From: Bacillus sp. N1-1
Lineage (GTDB): Bacteria; Bacillota; Bacilli; Bacillales; Guptibacillaceae
Direction: 5' to 3'
Length of the DNA: 64,000 nt
Assembly: GCF_009818105.1 (NCBI RefSeq)
Contig: NZ_CP046564.1
Coordinates: 4,030,001 to 4,094,000 of the forward strand
Within the stretch, counting starts at the first letter, position 1; each line of letters opens with the position of its first letter. Positions 34,195-43,700 of the stretch are shown here, one piece after another. The notes below the pieces were generated by a model that saw only the letters and a list, made by a program, of their open reading frames with translations, was not told where the DNA came from and did no database searches. Made by a program: the position numbers and the translations under genes.

Positions 34195-36321
34195 TTAAGG
34201 AGTAGGAAAATTCTTTGTAGCATCATCCAGCATGAGCACCCAATCGTTCCTTCTTCCAGATGTAGGCGCTGTAAATGTTCGAACACCGGTAGTGGCAAAT
34301 GATCCAGCAGATGTTGTCGTACCATTCCTCGGATTAAACCAGTATGCTTTCGCGGTTCCGCCACTCACTTTGTCCATCTTAACGGCAATCGATCCGCCAT
34401 ATGGAGAATAAACAAAGACATATGAACCGTCTGCAGCACGTGTCGCCACCTGGTAAGCACCTCCTTGCTGATTCGTTGAGAGAATCCCCTGATCCGGTAC
34501 ACGCTCTAATAGTGGTCTGCTTACCATCAACCTCTTAAGATACGCCATCTGCATGGCCCCAGGACTATCGAGCGCATCAAACCAGTTTGTATTGGCACCG
34601 ATCCATGGTGGATAGAGGGATTGGACATACATTTGCCAGATATCATTATGACCATAAGTAATTCCAAAAGCACCTGAAAACAACGCCCAGTATTGTGCCT
34701 GTCTGACATCAAAATCCGTTAGTCGAGGATTACTCGTGTTAAAGTTATTCGGAATATCTTCGTAGCGGTTCTCTGCATCAAGCGTTGGCTTTGGAGGTGT
34801 TAACTGCCAATCTCTTAAAATAGGTTGATAGTTAGGAGAGTCAAAAACTTGATTCGTTTGGTTTGAGTTAAAGTTAATCATCGGTATACCGTTAGCTAAC
34901 GTAGTAGTATGCAAATATTTCGAGGACTGAGAACGAGGATGGTATGTTCTTAAGAAACGTCCTCCATCTCCGTCCACAATACCCTGGGCCATTGTTTGAT
35001 AAATGGAAATGTAATCAAAAGACCCCGGTACAGCAGGATCACCATCTCCACCAAGCATCCATATGATATTGTCCTTGTCTTTGTAACGTTTCCCTAAGAA
35101 ATTCCCGTGAAAATAAGCTTTGTTTTTCGCTTCTTGTAGCCCCTGATTATTTGTAGCAGGATTGAACATCGGATTTGGAAATCCTCTTGACTCCCCCTCA
35201 AGCTCAGCACTTCCCCACATCGTAAGCATGACGATGTAAATGCCTTTTTCCTTCGCTTTATCAACAATCCAGTCCACATGCTGATAATACGCTTCATTCG
35301 GTTGGTAGAGATTATTATTTAAAATCGCTTTATTCCCGTAGATGTTAGGAGCCGTATTGAATCGTTCAAACTGCGTGACGACAACTGCCTGTACAGCATT
35401 AAAGCCTTTTTGTTTTCGATTATCCAAATAGCGCTCTGCCTGCTCTCGAGTTGTTCTTCCAAATAACTCCCATGCTGTATCCGCCATATAGAAAAAGGGT
35501 GTGCCATCTTCATGAATTAAATAATGTCCGTTACTGCTTACTTTTAAATCGCCATGACGAAAGGGCTCTATTTCAGTTGGGGGATCGGGAGGATCAGGAT
35601 TAGTTGATCCTGTAGTGGTGAGCATTGGGTTGCGGAACACAAACGTCCCAGTCGAGGTGCCGTTGGATAAACCAATCCGAAGACTTCTTGTGCTACTTTT
35701 GGTGGTGAACTCCCCGCTCGAGGATCCTGTTAAAAATCCTTCTGTACCTGATTGGTTTCGTTCGAAGATAAAAACCGTTCCGTTATTAAGGTTTTCTACG
35801 CTAAAACGATACAATTGATTCGCGGTTACCGGAAATACAAGATCATAGACTCGCCACGGAGCATCTGCCTGAATCGTAATTTGATCCTGTCCCGTGACCG
35901 AAATTTGCTGCGGGCTATTATTGACCCACATGCCGTCGCTTAGGTCTGGTAGTAAGTCCTGTTCAGCGCCTACTTGTTCTAAGAAAGGATTGCGAAACAC
36001 AAACGCTCCAGAAGTTAGCGTGCCATTTGATAACCCAATCCGCAAACTATCGGTCGTCCCTTTCGTCGTAAACGTCTCGTTCGATCCACCACTCAAATAC
36101 GTTTCAACACCATTGCTTCTTTCAAATATAAAAACAGTCCCATTGCTCGATCGATCAATGGAAAAAGAATACTCTGTATTTCCCTGAACGGGTACAACGA
36201 TGTCACATACGTGCCACTGAGCAACGGCGGAAATCGTAATTTCGTTGACACCAGAATTCTGGATTTGCGCAGTACTATGTTTGATCCACTGACTGCTTGA
36301 AAGACTCGGTAATAGATTCAT
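34195..36321 (-). CDS. DUF4038 glycosidase-like protein with duplicated N-terminal domain, no signal peptide
   Basis: 708 aa in four parts. Residues 1-120 and 121-245 are two copies of a beta-sandwich-like domain (LPSLSSSQWIKH..FIFERSNG..RIGLSNGTLTSGAFVFRNP; LPDLSDGMWVNN..FIFERNQSG..RIGLSNGTSTGTFVFRNP). A PDPPDPPTE linker follows. The DUF4038 (apiosidase-like) TIM-barrel region is next (ADTAWELFGRTTREQAERYL; MWGSAELEG; GGDGDP), and a C-terminal DUF5060/collagen-binding-like domain (YVFVYSPYGGSIAVKM). Start ATG 36321 behind AAGGAGA is well supported, yet no signal peptide is present, odd for a polysaccharide-active enzyme. Substrate unknown; it may act on the neighbouring polymer. Confidence 0.85.
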   Translation of the reverse strand: MNLLPSLSSSQWIKHSTAQIQNSGVNEITISAVAQWHVCDIVVPVQGNTEYSFSIDRSSNGTVFIFERSNGVETYLSGGSNETFTTKGTTDSLRIGLSNGTLTSGAFVFRNPFLEQVGAEQDLLPDLSDGMWVNNSPQQISVTGQDQITIQADAPWRVYDLVFPVTANQLYRFSVENLNNGTVFIFERNQSGTEGFLTGSSSGEFTTKSSTRSLRIGLSNGTSTGTFVFRNPMLTTTGSTNPDPPDPPTEIEPFRHGDLKVSSNGHYLIHEDGTPFFYMADTAWELFGRTTREQAERYLDNRKQKGFNAVQAVVVTQFERFNTAPNIYGNKAILNNNLYQPNEAYYQHVDWIVDKAKEKGIYIVMLTMWGSAELEGESRGFPNPMFNPATNNQGLQEAKNKAYFHGNFLGKRYKDKDNIIWMLGGDGDPAVPGSFDYISIYQTMAQGIVDGDGGRFLRTYHPRSQSSKYLHTTTLANGIPMINFNSNQTNQVFDSPNYQPILRDWQLTPPKPTLDAENRYEDIPNNFNTSNPRLTDFDVRQAQYWALFSGAFGITYGHNDIWQMYVQSLYPPWIGANTNWFDALDSPGAMQMAYLKRLMVSRPLLERVPDQGILSTNQQGGAYQVATRAADGSYVFVYSPYGGSIAVKMDKVSGGTAKAYWFNPRNGTTTSAGSFATTGVRTFTAPTSGRRNDWVLMLDDATKNFPTP

Positions 36322-36422
36322 TGCTTGTCTCCTTTCCTTGTTTGCTCTATCTTATGTGAAAGTAGGGAAAGAGGAAGGTGCAGGAGTCTAAACAGCTATG
36401 GATATATAACACTAAATTAGTA

Positions 36423-36457
36423 AAAATCCTCTAGTTGCTACAACTCTAGAGGATTTT
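36423..36457. terminator. Terminator-like hairpin
   Basis: 12-bp perfect stem AAAATCCTCTAG / CTAGAGGATTTT with an 11-nt loop. A/T ends on both sides let it work in either direction. It lies in the 500-bp gap between the DUF4038 and kinase-like genes; the rest of that gap holds REP-like copy 2 and no gene. Confidence 0.75.
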
Positions 36458-36659
36458 GATAAATATGCAGTTAATAGTAGGTAAGCAAACGTTTGTTTAA
36501 ATTCAAAAGTTTGTAATTAATATTCGAATACTAGGTGATTTTTCCCGAGTCCCGAGTATTAAATAGGTACAGCACTCGTTAAACTTTGGGTGAATTACAA
36601 AAATCCTTCCCAATGGTAAGAATCATGAATTTCTGATCGTATTTTGTCTAAGGTATAGT

Positions 36660-36806
36660 GGGGACGGTTCTGCTGATTCACACCCATAAACAAAAAGAGC
36701 CCAGGCAAACTAACCATTTTATAATCAGTTTCCTGGGTTTCTTTTTGAAAGGTATTTGTGGAAACTTTATTTGGAAATGAATCACGAGAACCGTCCCCAT
36801 GATTCA
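36660..36806. repeat. REP-like inverted-repeat element, copy 2
   Basis: Left unit GGGGACGGTTCTGCTGATTC (36660-36679) and opposed right unit GAATCACGAGAACCGTCCCC (36779-36798). The core hairpin is AAAAAGAGCCCAGG / CCTGGGTTTCTTTTT (36692-36746), unrelated in sequence to the core of copy 1. Further ATGATTCA repeats follow to 36819. It lies 16 bp from the end of the kinase-like gene. Confidence 0.78.
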
Positions 36807-36821
36807 TCATGATTCATGAAA

Positions 36822-38138
36822 CTACATAAAACAAATCTGAACACCTGCAACAAATGAGTCCCCTAATCCTATAGTATATTTAGGCTTATCGATATACTTT
36901 GTTGGAACTATTATTGTCTCACTAGCATAATTACTCTCAGCAACTATTTTTTTATTGTACATTCCTATTTTGCTAAGTGGAAGCTCTAACAGTTTTGATA
37001 TCTGTTTCTTAGTTCCATAAGAACCAACCATAGCTTTTGTAGTTGCAAGCATATTTCCGTAAATAAGACCGTTTTCGATATCAACTTCAAGCTTATCTCC
37101 TACATACATAGAATAATCTTTTGTATGTACAATTACACCTTGATTAATTTTGAAATTCTCTTTAATATATTTTATCCCTTCTACACAAGAAATGATGTTA
37201 TCAACGTTAATAGGGAAGTTATACATCGCAAGTATATGGGCTAATTCTTCTTCATTCATACAGACAATATCCACTTCTGAATATATGGTTTCCATACAAA
37301 ACTTCTTTATATTATTCGAGTGGTAATGTGCGTCTTCAAAGAATACAACTCCTGATTCATTAATAGCCTTATATTTTTTTATATGTCGTTTTACAAACTC
37401 TAACCGTTCCTGTAAAACCTCTTTATCTTTAATGGCATTGAAACTAGAGAGTACATTACTACTGATATCTTTTGCATTTCTCTCAATATAATTAAAATAT
37501 GGTTTTGAGAAAGGGACTGTTTCGTTAACAGTAATTTTTGTAAGGATTAGGCGATTTGATACTGGTATGACTAACTCTTGATCTAATAAGCGAATAACAT
37601 CACCTTTTTTAAATTGTATAATGTAATGTATTTCTTGTTTAGCTTTTGATGTCACTTGGTTCGTATGAATTAAATCCTCATTTGAAGACACTGTATAAAT
37701 GTGTGGTGAGTAAAGAATATTACAAACTTCTTTTGAATCATCAGTCAGATGAATAATTGAAGGACATCCAATAGCCTCTAATGCCATTGCCGCTTGTGTT
37801 GCAGTCCCTCCCATACCATATTTTGTTGAGAAAAATTTATCAATGATTTCGGTTTCTTCTATATCAACCTCACCACCAATTCCCTTTCCACAAAAATAAA
37901 CGATAGTACAAATAAACTCCTGTACCGTCTTAATTACCTTTGAAGCTTTCATTGTACTTAAGTCGTCTCCTTGCATGTATTCATCCAGGAGCTTATTTAA
38001 AATATCTATTTGAAACTCACATATAATATCTAAATTACTTGTATATCCCATTGCTGGCATTTTCCCACTTGATTTACGTCTGTTTATGTTTTCATCCATT
38101 TTCTCAAAAAGTTCGGTATACTTATCTTCCATTTTCAT
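36822..38138 (-). CDS. ADP-dependent phosphofructokinase/glucokinase-family protein
   Basis: A 438-aa ribokinase-superfamily protein most like the ADP-dependent PFK/GK family: MGYTSNLDIICEF at the N-terminus, YGMGGTATQAAMALEAIG near residue 125, FFEDAHYHSN, CMNEEELAHIL, and the C-terminal catalytic TIGLGDSFVAG with Asp as base. The start is ATG 38138, with GAGGGGTG 6 bp upstream. It is cotranscribed with the ABC permeases upstream, so it likely phosphorylates the imported sugar or a derived ketose phosphate for cleavage by the class II aldolases. Phosphoryl donor and substrate are not proven. Confidence 0.72.
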   Translation of the reverse strand: MKMEDKYTELFEKMDENINRRKSSGKMPAMGYTSNLDIICEFQIDILNKLLDEYMQGDDLSTMKASKVIKTVQEFICTIVYFCGKGIGGEVDIEETEIIDKFFSTKYGMGGTATQAAMALEAIGCPSIIHLTDDSKEVCNILYSPHIYTVSSNEDLIHTNQVTSKAKQEIHYIIQFKKGDVIRLLDQELVIPVSNRLILTKITVNETVPFSKPYFNYIERNAKDISSNVLSSFNAIKDKEVLQERLEFVKRHIKKYKAINESGVVFFEDAHYHSNNIKKFCMETIYSEVDIVCMNEEELAHILAMYNFPINVDNIISCVEGIKYIKENFKINQGVIVHTKDYSMYVGDKLEVDIENGLIYGNMLATTKAMVGSYGTKKQISKLLELPLSKIGMYNKKIVAESNYASETIIVPTKYIDKPKYTIGLGDSFVAGVQICFM

Positions 38139-38238
38139 TAATACACCCCTCAATATGTTATGGATATTTTTAAACTCTAATTTAGGGCTTATTAAATAGC
38201 GAAAAAAGCACAAGCGCTCATATAGTCTTTATTATTAT

Positions 38239-39075
38239 CTAGTTTTTAACTGAGCCAGATGTCATCCCTGCAATAAAATATTTTTGGAAGATTAGAAATA
38301 AGATTAAGATGGGTAATGATCCTAGTATGCTCATAGCTAACATTTGATTCCACTCATAAGCATGCTGACCCATTAATAAGCTAATTCCTACTGGGACCGT
38401 ACGGAACTCGTCTGTTTTAGTTAAAGCTAAGGCAAATAAATATTCATTCCACGCCAACATAAAGGTATACATTCCTACAGAAACTAAGCCTGGAAGCGAT
38501 ACTGGAATCAAAATAGACCAAAGTGCTCTAAGTCTAGACCCACCATCAATCATGACTGCTTCATCTAAATCTTTTGGTAAAGTATTAAGATATCCAGTCA
38601 TCATTAAGACTGCATATGGTATTGTAAATAAAAGATAAGTTAATATTAATGCACCGTAGGAGTTATACAAATTAAGTGCTACAATCAAACTTAAATATGG
38701 TATTAATAAAGTAATAGGCGGTACTGCTTGAACACTTATAATAATTGTATTAATCACTTTTTTACCTGGATAATTAAACCTACTGAAGCTATACGCAGCT
38801 AGCAAACTTATAATTAAAGTCAATATTACTACCACAAAAGCAATTAAATAGCTATTAATGAAAAATCTAATTTTTGTTGGATCACTAAGAATCTCTACGT
38901 AAGCCTCAAATGTGAAATTTTTAGAAATCCATGTTGGTGGCCATCCAAAGATTTCTGAATTTGGCTTAAAGGAATTTAAAAGCATCCACAAAATTGGAAA
39001 ACCAGAAAAGGTTGCTCCTACAGTTAATATAGCGATAGCTAATACTTTCATATACCACTTTTTTTCTCCAACCAT
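38239..39075 (-). CDS. Carbohydrate ABC transporter permease (MalG-type), second importer
   Basis: 278-aa CUT1 permease with N-terminal helix (VLAIAILTVGATFSGFPILWML) and EAA loop EAVMIDGGSRLRALWSILIP near residue 190. It starts 6 bp after the MalF-type gene. Part of an importer with the binding protein at 40.1 kb; no ATPase gene is nearby. Substrate probably a sugar or polyol handled by the adjacent kinase, aldolases and isomerase. Confidence 0.93.
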   Translation of the reverse strand: MVGEKKWYMKVLAIAILTVGATFSGFPILWMLLNSFKPNSEIFGWPPTWISKNFTFEAYVEILSDPTKIRFFINSYLIAFVVVILTLIISLLAAYSFSRFNYPGKKVINTIIISVQAVPPITLLIPYLSLIVALNLYNSYGALILTYLLFTIPYAVLMMTGYLNTLPKDLDEAVMIDGGSRLRALWSILIPVSLPGLVSVGMYTFMLAWNEYLFALALTKTDEFRTVPVGISLLMGQHAYEWNQMLAMSILGSLPILILFLIFQKYFIAGMTSGSVKN

Positions 39076-39081
39076 CTTATC

Positions 39082-40008
39082 TCATCCCTCCCTTTGATGT
39101 CGCACATAAAAGATCGCTACTACTGTGCTTATGACTAGTAAAATTACTGCGCTAGTTGAAGCCAAAGAATATTGATACTGACTAAATCCTTGCTTATAAA
39201 TAAACGTACTAAGGATCTCTGTCGCATCTATTGGTCCTCCACCAGTGGTCATCCAAATAAGTGCGAACTGTTGTATTGTCCATACAAAATCTAACAATAT
39301 TAAACTAATTAATATTGGTTTTAACTGAGGAATGGTAATTTGGAAGAAACTCTGTATGCTGTTTGCGCCATCAATTGCAGCAGCCTCATAAAGTTCTGAT
39401 TGTATTCCTTGAAGTCCAGCTAGAACACTTATCATAAAGAAAGGATAGCCCGCCCAAATATTGATCATTGTTACTGAAAATAACGCCCAATCTCTTGAGG
39501 CTAACCATTCTATGTGGGTACTAGTTAAATTTGATTCTACTAATATATAGTTAATAAAACCGTTTGGGTTTAATAACATCATCCATAGGACGGCTATAAC
39601 AGATGCTGTGAACATCCAGGGTAAAGAGAACATTACTCTAAATAATGCTTTGGTTTTTGAACCGAGATATTTTGTGTTTAACACCATTGCAAATGTTATA
39701 CCTAAAATCATATGTACAATTATGCTACCACCAACAAAGATAGTGGTATTCTTTACTGCTACCAAAAATGATTTATTCGTTAATAATTCTTTAAAATTTT
39801 CAAAACCTACAAATTCGGGATTTTTATTAATAATTACATTATCATAAAAAGAATAGCGTATAACCAAGAAGATAGGTATAACTAACAATACTACCATTAA
39901 TATAACTACAGGTATAAGGTATACATATGGCTCAATTATTTTCTTAAATTGAGCTTTTCTATTATACTGCAACTTTTTTATCGTTCTAGTTTCAGTTTCA
40001 GTTTTCAC
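39082..40008 (-). CDS. Carbohydrate ABC transporter permease (MalF-type), second importer
   Basis: 308-aa CUT1 permease with a basic N-terminus, first helix (YLIPVVILMVVLLVIPIFLVI) and EAA loop EAAAIDGANSIQSFFQITIP near residue 215. Pairs with the MalG-type subunit directly downstream. A stem-loop lies between it and the binding-protein gene upstream. Confidence 0.93.
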   Translation of the reverse strand: MKTETETRTIKKLQYNRKAQFKKIIEPYVYLIPVVILMVVLLVIPIFLVIRYSFYDNVIINKNPEFVGFENFKELLTNKSFLVAVKNTTIFVGGSIIVHMILGITFAMVLNTKYLGSKTKALFRVMFSLPWMFTASVIAVLWMMLLNPNGFINYILVESNLTSTHIEWLASRDWALFSVTMINIWAGYPFFMISVLAGLQGIQSELYEAAAIDGANSIQSFFQITIPQLKPILISLILLDFVWTIQQFALIWMTTGGGPIDATEILSTFIYKQGFSQYQYSLASTSAVILLVISTVVAIFYVRHQREG

Positions 40009-40033
40009 CTACCATTACCACCCTTCTTAAAAA

Positions 40034-40058
40034 GGGATGCATGTCAAACATACATCCC
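40034..40058 (-). promoter_or_regulatory. Intercistronic stem-loop after second binding-protein gene
   Basis: GGGATG-ATGT / ACAT-CATCCC with a single mismatch and a 3-nt loop, between the binding-protein stop and the MalF-type start. Same placement as the hairpins at 3249-3271 and 49873-49897. Confidence 0.55.
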
Positions 40059-40076
40059 GTTGATTTAACCAAGTTA

Positions 40077-41375
40077 TTATTTAAATGCTTCTTCCCACTT
40101 TTTCTGCGTTTCTGCTAACATATCAGCTGTTGAACTTGTATCTCCATCTAAGTAAAGTTGTAGTTGTTCATCAAAGGTTCTCATTAACTCTTCTGAAGTA
40201 GGAAGTCCAGTAAATTCGTTGATCGCATAAGAGTCTTGATAGAGTTCATAAGCTTTTAAAAACAATTCATCTGCATCTGAATAATCAGGTTCTGCTTTTG
40301 TGTTTCCGGGGAAGGCGTTTGCATAAACAGCAATTTTCGCATTTACTTCAGGACTCATTAGATACTCAACAAACTTCATAGCCTCTGCTTTATGTTCGCT
40401 ATTCTCTGAAATTCCAATGCCCCAATTCGCTACGTCCATGCCGCGTTTTCCGCTATAACCATCTTTAACTGGTATTGGAATAAAATCAACGTTTAAGTTG
40501 GGCGCTCCTTTTTTAATCGTCGTTAAGTGAGCTAGTGAATCAGTCATAAATGCTACACGACCATTTGTAAATTCTTCTACCATGGACGCTTCTTTCATAG
40601 CATATGCACCTGGAGCTACAACACCGGAATCAAATAATTCTTTTACAAATTCTACAGTAGCCGTTAAGTCTGGATTATTTGTCAAAGCTGGCTTTCCCTC
40701 GTTTAACATCGAACCACCAGAAGCCCATAACCAACTCATAAAATTGTTCTGAATACCACTTGGAGATTCAGTAGATAGCGGAATAGCCCATCCGGCCTTC
40801 CCTGTTGAATCATTAATTTCTTTAGTTACTTTAATAAATTCCGACCAGTTTTCAGGTACTTCCTCAATACCAGCCTCTTCTAAAATATCTAAATTCACAT
40901 ACATCGGATATGCAAAATTTGCCACAGGGATCATATAGGTATTTCCATCTACCTTAATTTGATCTGATAGTTGACTATCATCATATCCATCGGCTTCCAT
41001 TAATTCTGTTAAATTTGCAATTGAGCCTTGCTTAGCAAAATCATATACCCAAGCGCCATCAAGACCAACAACATCTGCCATTGTTCCTGACGCTGCACCA
41101 GCTGCAATTTGTGTTTTTGTATCAGCATATGGATTACTTAAGAGTTCCACATTTATGCCCGTGTCAGCAGTGAATTCGTCGACGATTTCCTGAAGAACCC
41201 CATTCGGAAGTTCTACTCCCCACCACTGTTGGAACTCCAAAGTAATCTCTTCCCCAGAAGAGGAGGTTGTCTCATTTTGCCCTGCACATCCTCCAAGTGT
41301 AAGCAAAATCACCATCAATAAAATTGCTAGACTACCTTTATTAAGCGCTTTCAAATTATTATATAAATTTGACAT
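40077..41375 (-). CDS. Extracellular sugar-binding lipoprotein of second ABC importer
   Basis: 432-aa family 1 solute-binding protein with a lipoprotein signal ending in LLTLGGC (lipidated Cys near residue 29) followed by an acidic/serine linker. Mature motifs: FQQWWGVELPNGVLQEIVDEF and KAGWAIPLSTESPSGIQNN. Start taken at ATG 41375; an upstream TTG at 41393 overlaps the GGGAGG ribosome site. First gene of the operon that continues with two permeases and the kinase-like gene. Confidence 0.92.
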   Translation of the reverse strand: MSNLYNNLKALNKGSLAILLMVILLTLGGCAGQNETTSSSGEEITLEFQQWWGVELPNGVLQEIVDEFTADTGINVELLSNPYADTKTQIAAGAASGTMADVVGLDGAWVYDFAKQGSIANLTELMEADGYDDSQLSDQIKVDGNTYMIPVANFAYPMYVNLDILEEAGIEEVPENWSEFIKVTKEINDSTGKAGWAIPLSTESPSGIQNNFMSWLWASGGSMLNEGKPALTNNPDLTATVEFVKELFDSGVVAPGAYAMKEASMVEEFTNGRVAFMTDSLAHLTTIKKGAPNLNVDFIPIPVKDGYSGKRGMDVANWGIGISENSEHKAEAMKFVEYLMSPEVNAKIAVYANAFPGNTKAEPDYSDADELFLKAYELYQDSYAINEFTGLPTSEELMRTFDEQLQLYLDGDTSSTADMLAETQKKWEEAFK

Positions 41376-41524
41376 TTTACATAAACCTCCCAATTATTTT
41401 GTTCTAGTGAAATACGTTAGGTAGATTTGGCAAATAATCTAGAAGTTATTTATTATGTGTGTGGTGGAAACGATTCTTACTTGTAGCCAAGGCGCTAAGA
41501 ATAGGGGATTTTTCATAATCAAAC

Positions 41525-42403
41525 TTATAATTGCGTTAATTGATATAAGTTAGCCTTACCTGCGGAACCGAACAAATGCATCTTATTCGTAATAGTCTCC
41601 ATAGCCGCTCTGGTTGAACTTGGAAAAAGCGCATCCGGCTCGTAACTATTAGGATTGTTATCCAAAGTTTTGCGAAGTTCTGTAAAAAAAGCCCGCTTCA
41701 TTTCACTGGAGAGATTAATCTTTCCAATACCGTACTTGGTAGATTCCCGGATATCCTCTTCAGAATTATCGGAACCTCCATGCAAGACAAGCGGAACATT
41801 CACCTTTTCTTTAATTTGGGACAAACGATCAATCTGGAGCTTAGGTCTCTTTGACTTTGGATATATTCCATGAGAAGTGCCAATTGCAATGGCAAGCGTA
41901 TCTACATTCGTGCGTTCCACAAAGTCTTTCGCCTGGTCAGGATCCGTGTACAAAATTTCCTCGCTACTACCTTCTGAACTTGTGCCTGTATTTCCGATAG
42001 TTCCAAGTTCTCCTTCGACGGAAACATTTTGCGCGTGAGCAATTTTTACGGCAGCTCTAGTTATCTCTACATTCTCCTCATAAGGTAAATGTGATCCATC
42101 TATCATAATAGATGTAAATCCATTCCGAATAGCTCTAACAACATCATCAATATCCCGACCGTGATCAAGGTGTATTACGATCGGTACACTAGCACGTTGC
42201 GAAGCTTGAATACAATATGCGGCAAACTCGTCTCCCATGAGATCAATTTCATTTGGATGAATTTGAAGGATGGCAGGGGAGTTTTCTCTTTCTGCCGACT
42301 GAATTACAGCTTTTATAAATTCGCTATTGGCAATATTGAAGGACCCTACTGCAAACTTTTCTCTATACGCTACTCTAAGTAATTTTTCCATTGTCGTCAG
42401 CAT
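41525..42403 (-). CDS. Class II ketose-bisphosphate aldolase, copy 1
   Basis: 292-aa zinc aldolase of the FbaA/GatY/KbaY/IolJ family. It splits a ketose-1,6-bisphosphate (fructose or tagatose type) or ketose-1-phosphate. Zinc and substrate motifs: HLDHGRDIDDVVRAI (His pair near 82-85), MIDGSHLPYEENVEITR, EGELGTIGNTG, GTSHGIYP and LVLHGGSDN. Start ATG 42403 behind GAAGGTG. It lies divergently from the DeoR-type gene and resembles the aldolase at 43.7 kb over its full length. Which ketose it cleaves cannot be told from sequence. Confidence 0.92.
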   Translation of the reverse strand: MLTTMEKLLRVAYREKFAVGSFNIANSEFIKAVIQSAERENSPAILQIHPNEIDLMGDEFAAYCIQASQRASVPIVIHLDHGRDIDDVVRAIRNGFTSIMIDGSHLPYEENVEITRAAVKIAHAQNVSVEGELGTIGNTGTSSEGSSEEILYTDPDQAKDFVERTNVDTLAIAIGTSHGIYPKSKRPKLQIDRLSQIKEKVNVPLVLHGGSDNSEEDIRESTKYGIGKINLSSEMKRAFFTELRKTLDNNPNSYEPDALFPSSTRAAMETITNKMHLFGSAGKANLYQLTQL

Positions 42404-42547
42404 ATTTGCACCTTCTCCACTATAATTTTGTACAGGTTGTTATGAGTAACTTTCTCTGATTCCGCCTCCATTCCCCCTCCCTACTACGTCTTGTTTTTAT
42501 AATTCAAGATTAAACGCACGATGTTTTTTTGTCAATAAAAAATATTC

Positions 42548-42614
42548 AAAATAAACAAAAAATAAACAATATTCATTTTTATTTTGTTTGTTTTTTGTTT
42601 ATTTTGTTTATTTT
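42548..42614. promoter_or_regulatory. DeoR-type operator array, five copies of AAAATAAACA
   Basis: Two direct copies at 42548 and 42559 (11 bp apart) face three inverted copies TGTTTATTTT at 42585 (one mismatch), 42596 and 42605. The array lies in the 290-bp divergent region between aldolase copy 1 and the DeoR-type gene. It is the obvious binding region for that regulator. Confidence 0.7.
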
Positions 42615-42650
42615 CCTTGATTTATTCGTTTAAATCTTATATAAATAGAG

Positions 42651-42665
42651 ATGTAAACGTAAACA
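42651..42665 (+). promoter_or_regulatory. Candidate cre (CcpA) site
   Basis: ATGTAAACGTAAACA fits the relaxed cre consensus WTGNAANCGNWNNCW at every fixed position, 29 bp before the DeoR-type start. Carbon catabolite repression is plausible. Confidence 0.5.
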
Positions 42666-42693
42666 TAAAACGAACAATGAATGGGAGATAAAC

Positions 42694-43446
42694 ATGACTA
42701 CTGAAGCACGCCAAAAAAAAATTACTGAATTAATAATAAAAAGAGGTAGCCTATCCGTTCAGGATTTGGTCGACGAATTTCAAGTATCAGACATGACCAT
42801 TAGAAGAGATTTGAACAAATTAGAACAAAGTGGGATATTCGAGAGGTATCATGGGGGGATTCGTTATGTGAAGGACGAATCGCCCGTACTACGTGAGGCA
42901 AAATATAGAGACGAAAAGAAAAAAATTGCTACCCATTGTTTGGATCTTATATCCTCCAATGATACGATTTTTCTAGATTCTGGGACTACAGCTAATTATA
43001 TTGCAACTGGATTGGCTGAATCGTTGCTTGAGAATGTTACTGTCCTCACGAACTCTCTCACTACATCCTACCCCCTCCGGTATGCGAAGAATATATCTTT
43101 ATTTATGGCTGGCGGGGAGTTCCTCCAAAACTGCCAAGCTTTCTTTGGAAGCGAGGCAAGATCATTCTTTGATAGTTTATACGTTAATAAAGCGTTTATT
43201 GGGACTAGTGGTGTGACCGAAGAAGGCTTTAGTGTATTCCACTTTTCCGACGCTGAAATTAAACAAACTATGATTAAGTCCAGCAAGGTATCTTACCTTA
43301 TAGCCGATGCATCCAAGTTTGGTAAACGCTCTATGAATCTTTATGCCCCCCTCGAAAGCGTCGATAGAATCGTAACAGATGATAGCTTATCAGACTACTG
43401 GGTATCCCTAGTTCAAAACAAGGGTGTAAAAATGACTCGAGTTTAA
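42694..43446 (+). CDS. DeoR-family transcriptional regulator
   Basis: 250-aa repressor with an N-terminal winged helix-turn-helix (RQKKITELIIKRGSLSVQDL; FQVSDMTIRRDLNKLEQSG) and the DeoR C-terminal sensor domain (FLDSGTTANYIATGL; GTSGVTEEGFSVF; DASKFGKRSM), related to sugar-phosphate isomerases. It likely senses a phosphorylated sugar intermediate and controls both aldolase genes and perhaps the ABC importer. Upstream is an array of AAAATAAACA repeats. Confidence 0.94.
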   Translation: MTTEARQKKITELIIKRGSLSVQDLVDEFQVSDMTIRRDLNKLEQSGIFERYHGGIRYVKDESPVLREAKYRDEKKKIATHCLDLISSNDTIFLDSGTTANYIATGLAESLLENVTVLTNSLTTSYPLRYAKNISLFMAGGEFLQNCQAFFGSEARSFFDSLYVNKAFIGTSGVTEEGFSVFHFSDAEIKQTMIKSSKVSYLIADASKFGKRSMNLYAPLESVDRIVTDDSLSDYWVSLVQNKGVKMTRV

Positions 43447-43700
43447 TTAAAAATGTAGGAAATTTTGCTATTAGATCGAAAGTCTGAATATTTCGTTACA
43501 TGAACTTAAAGTCTAATCGATTTTATATAAACTGCAGAGAAATAAAAACATCATGGAAGCTAAACACCCAATCCTAAGGATCGAGGCTCTTAAATAGAGA
43601 GGTGGTGATGCATTTTAGTACCTTGACTCGTTTTCAGTAATTAAGTGGTAAACCTAGTCAAACCTATTCATAAATTTTCTAAAAGGGAGAGATTATCTTT

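Noticed and set aside
36595-36810. 71-codon frame on the minus strand across REP-like copy 2
   Set aside because: It consists mostly of the repeat and its hairpin; no ribosome site and no protein-like features.
41465-41480. TGGAAACGATTCTT as a cre site upstream of the second ABC operon
   Set aside because: Mismatch at the conserved 3' end of the consensus; too weak to list.
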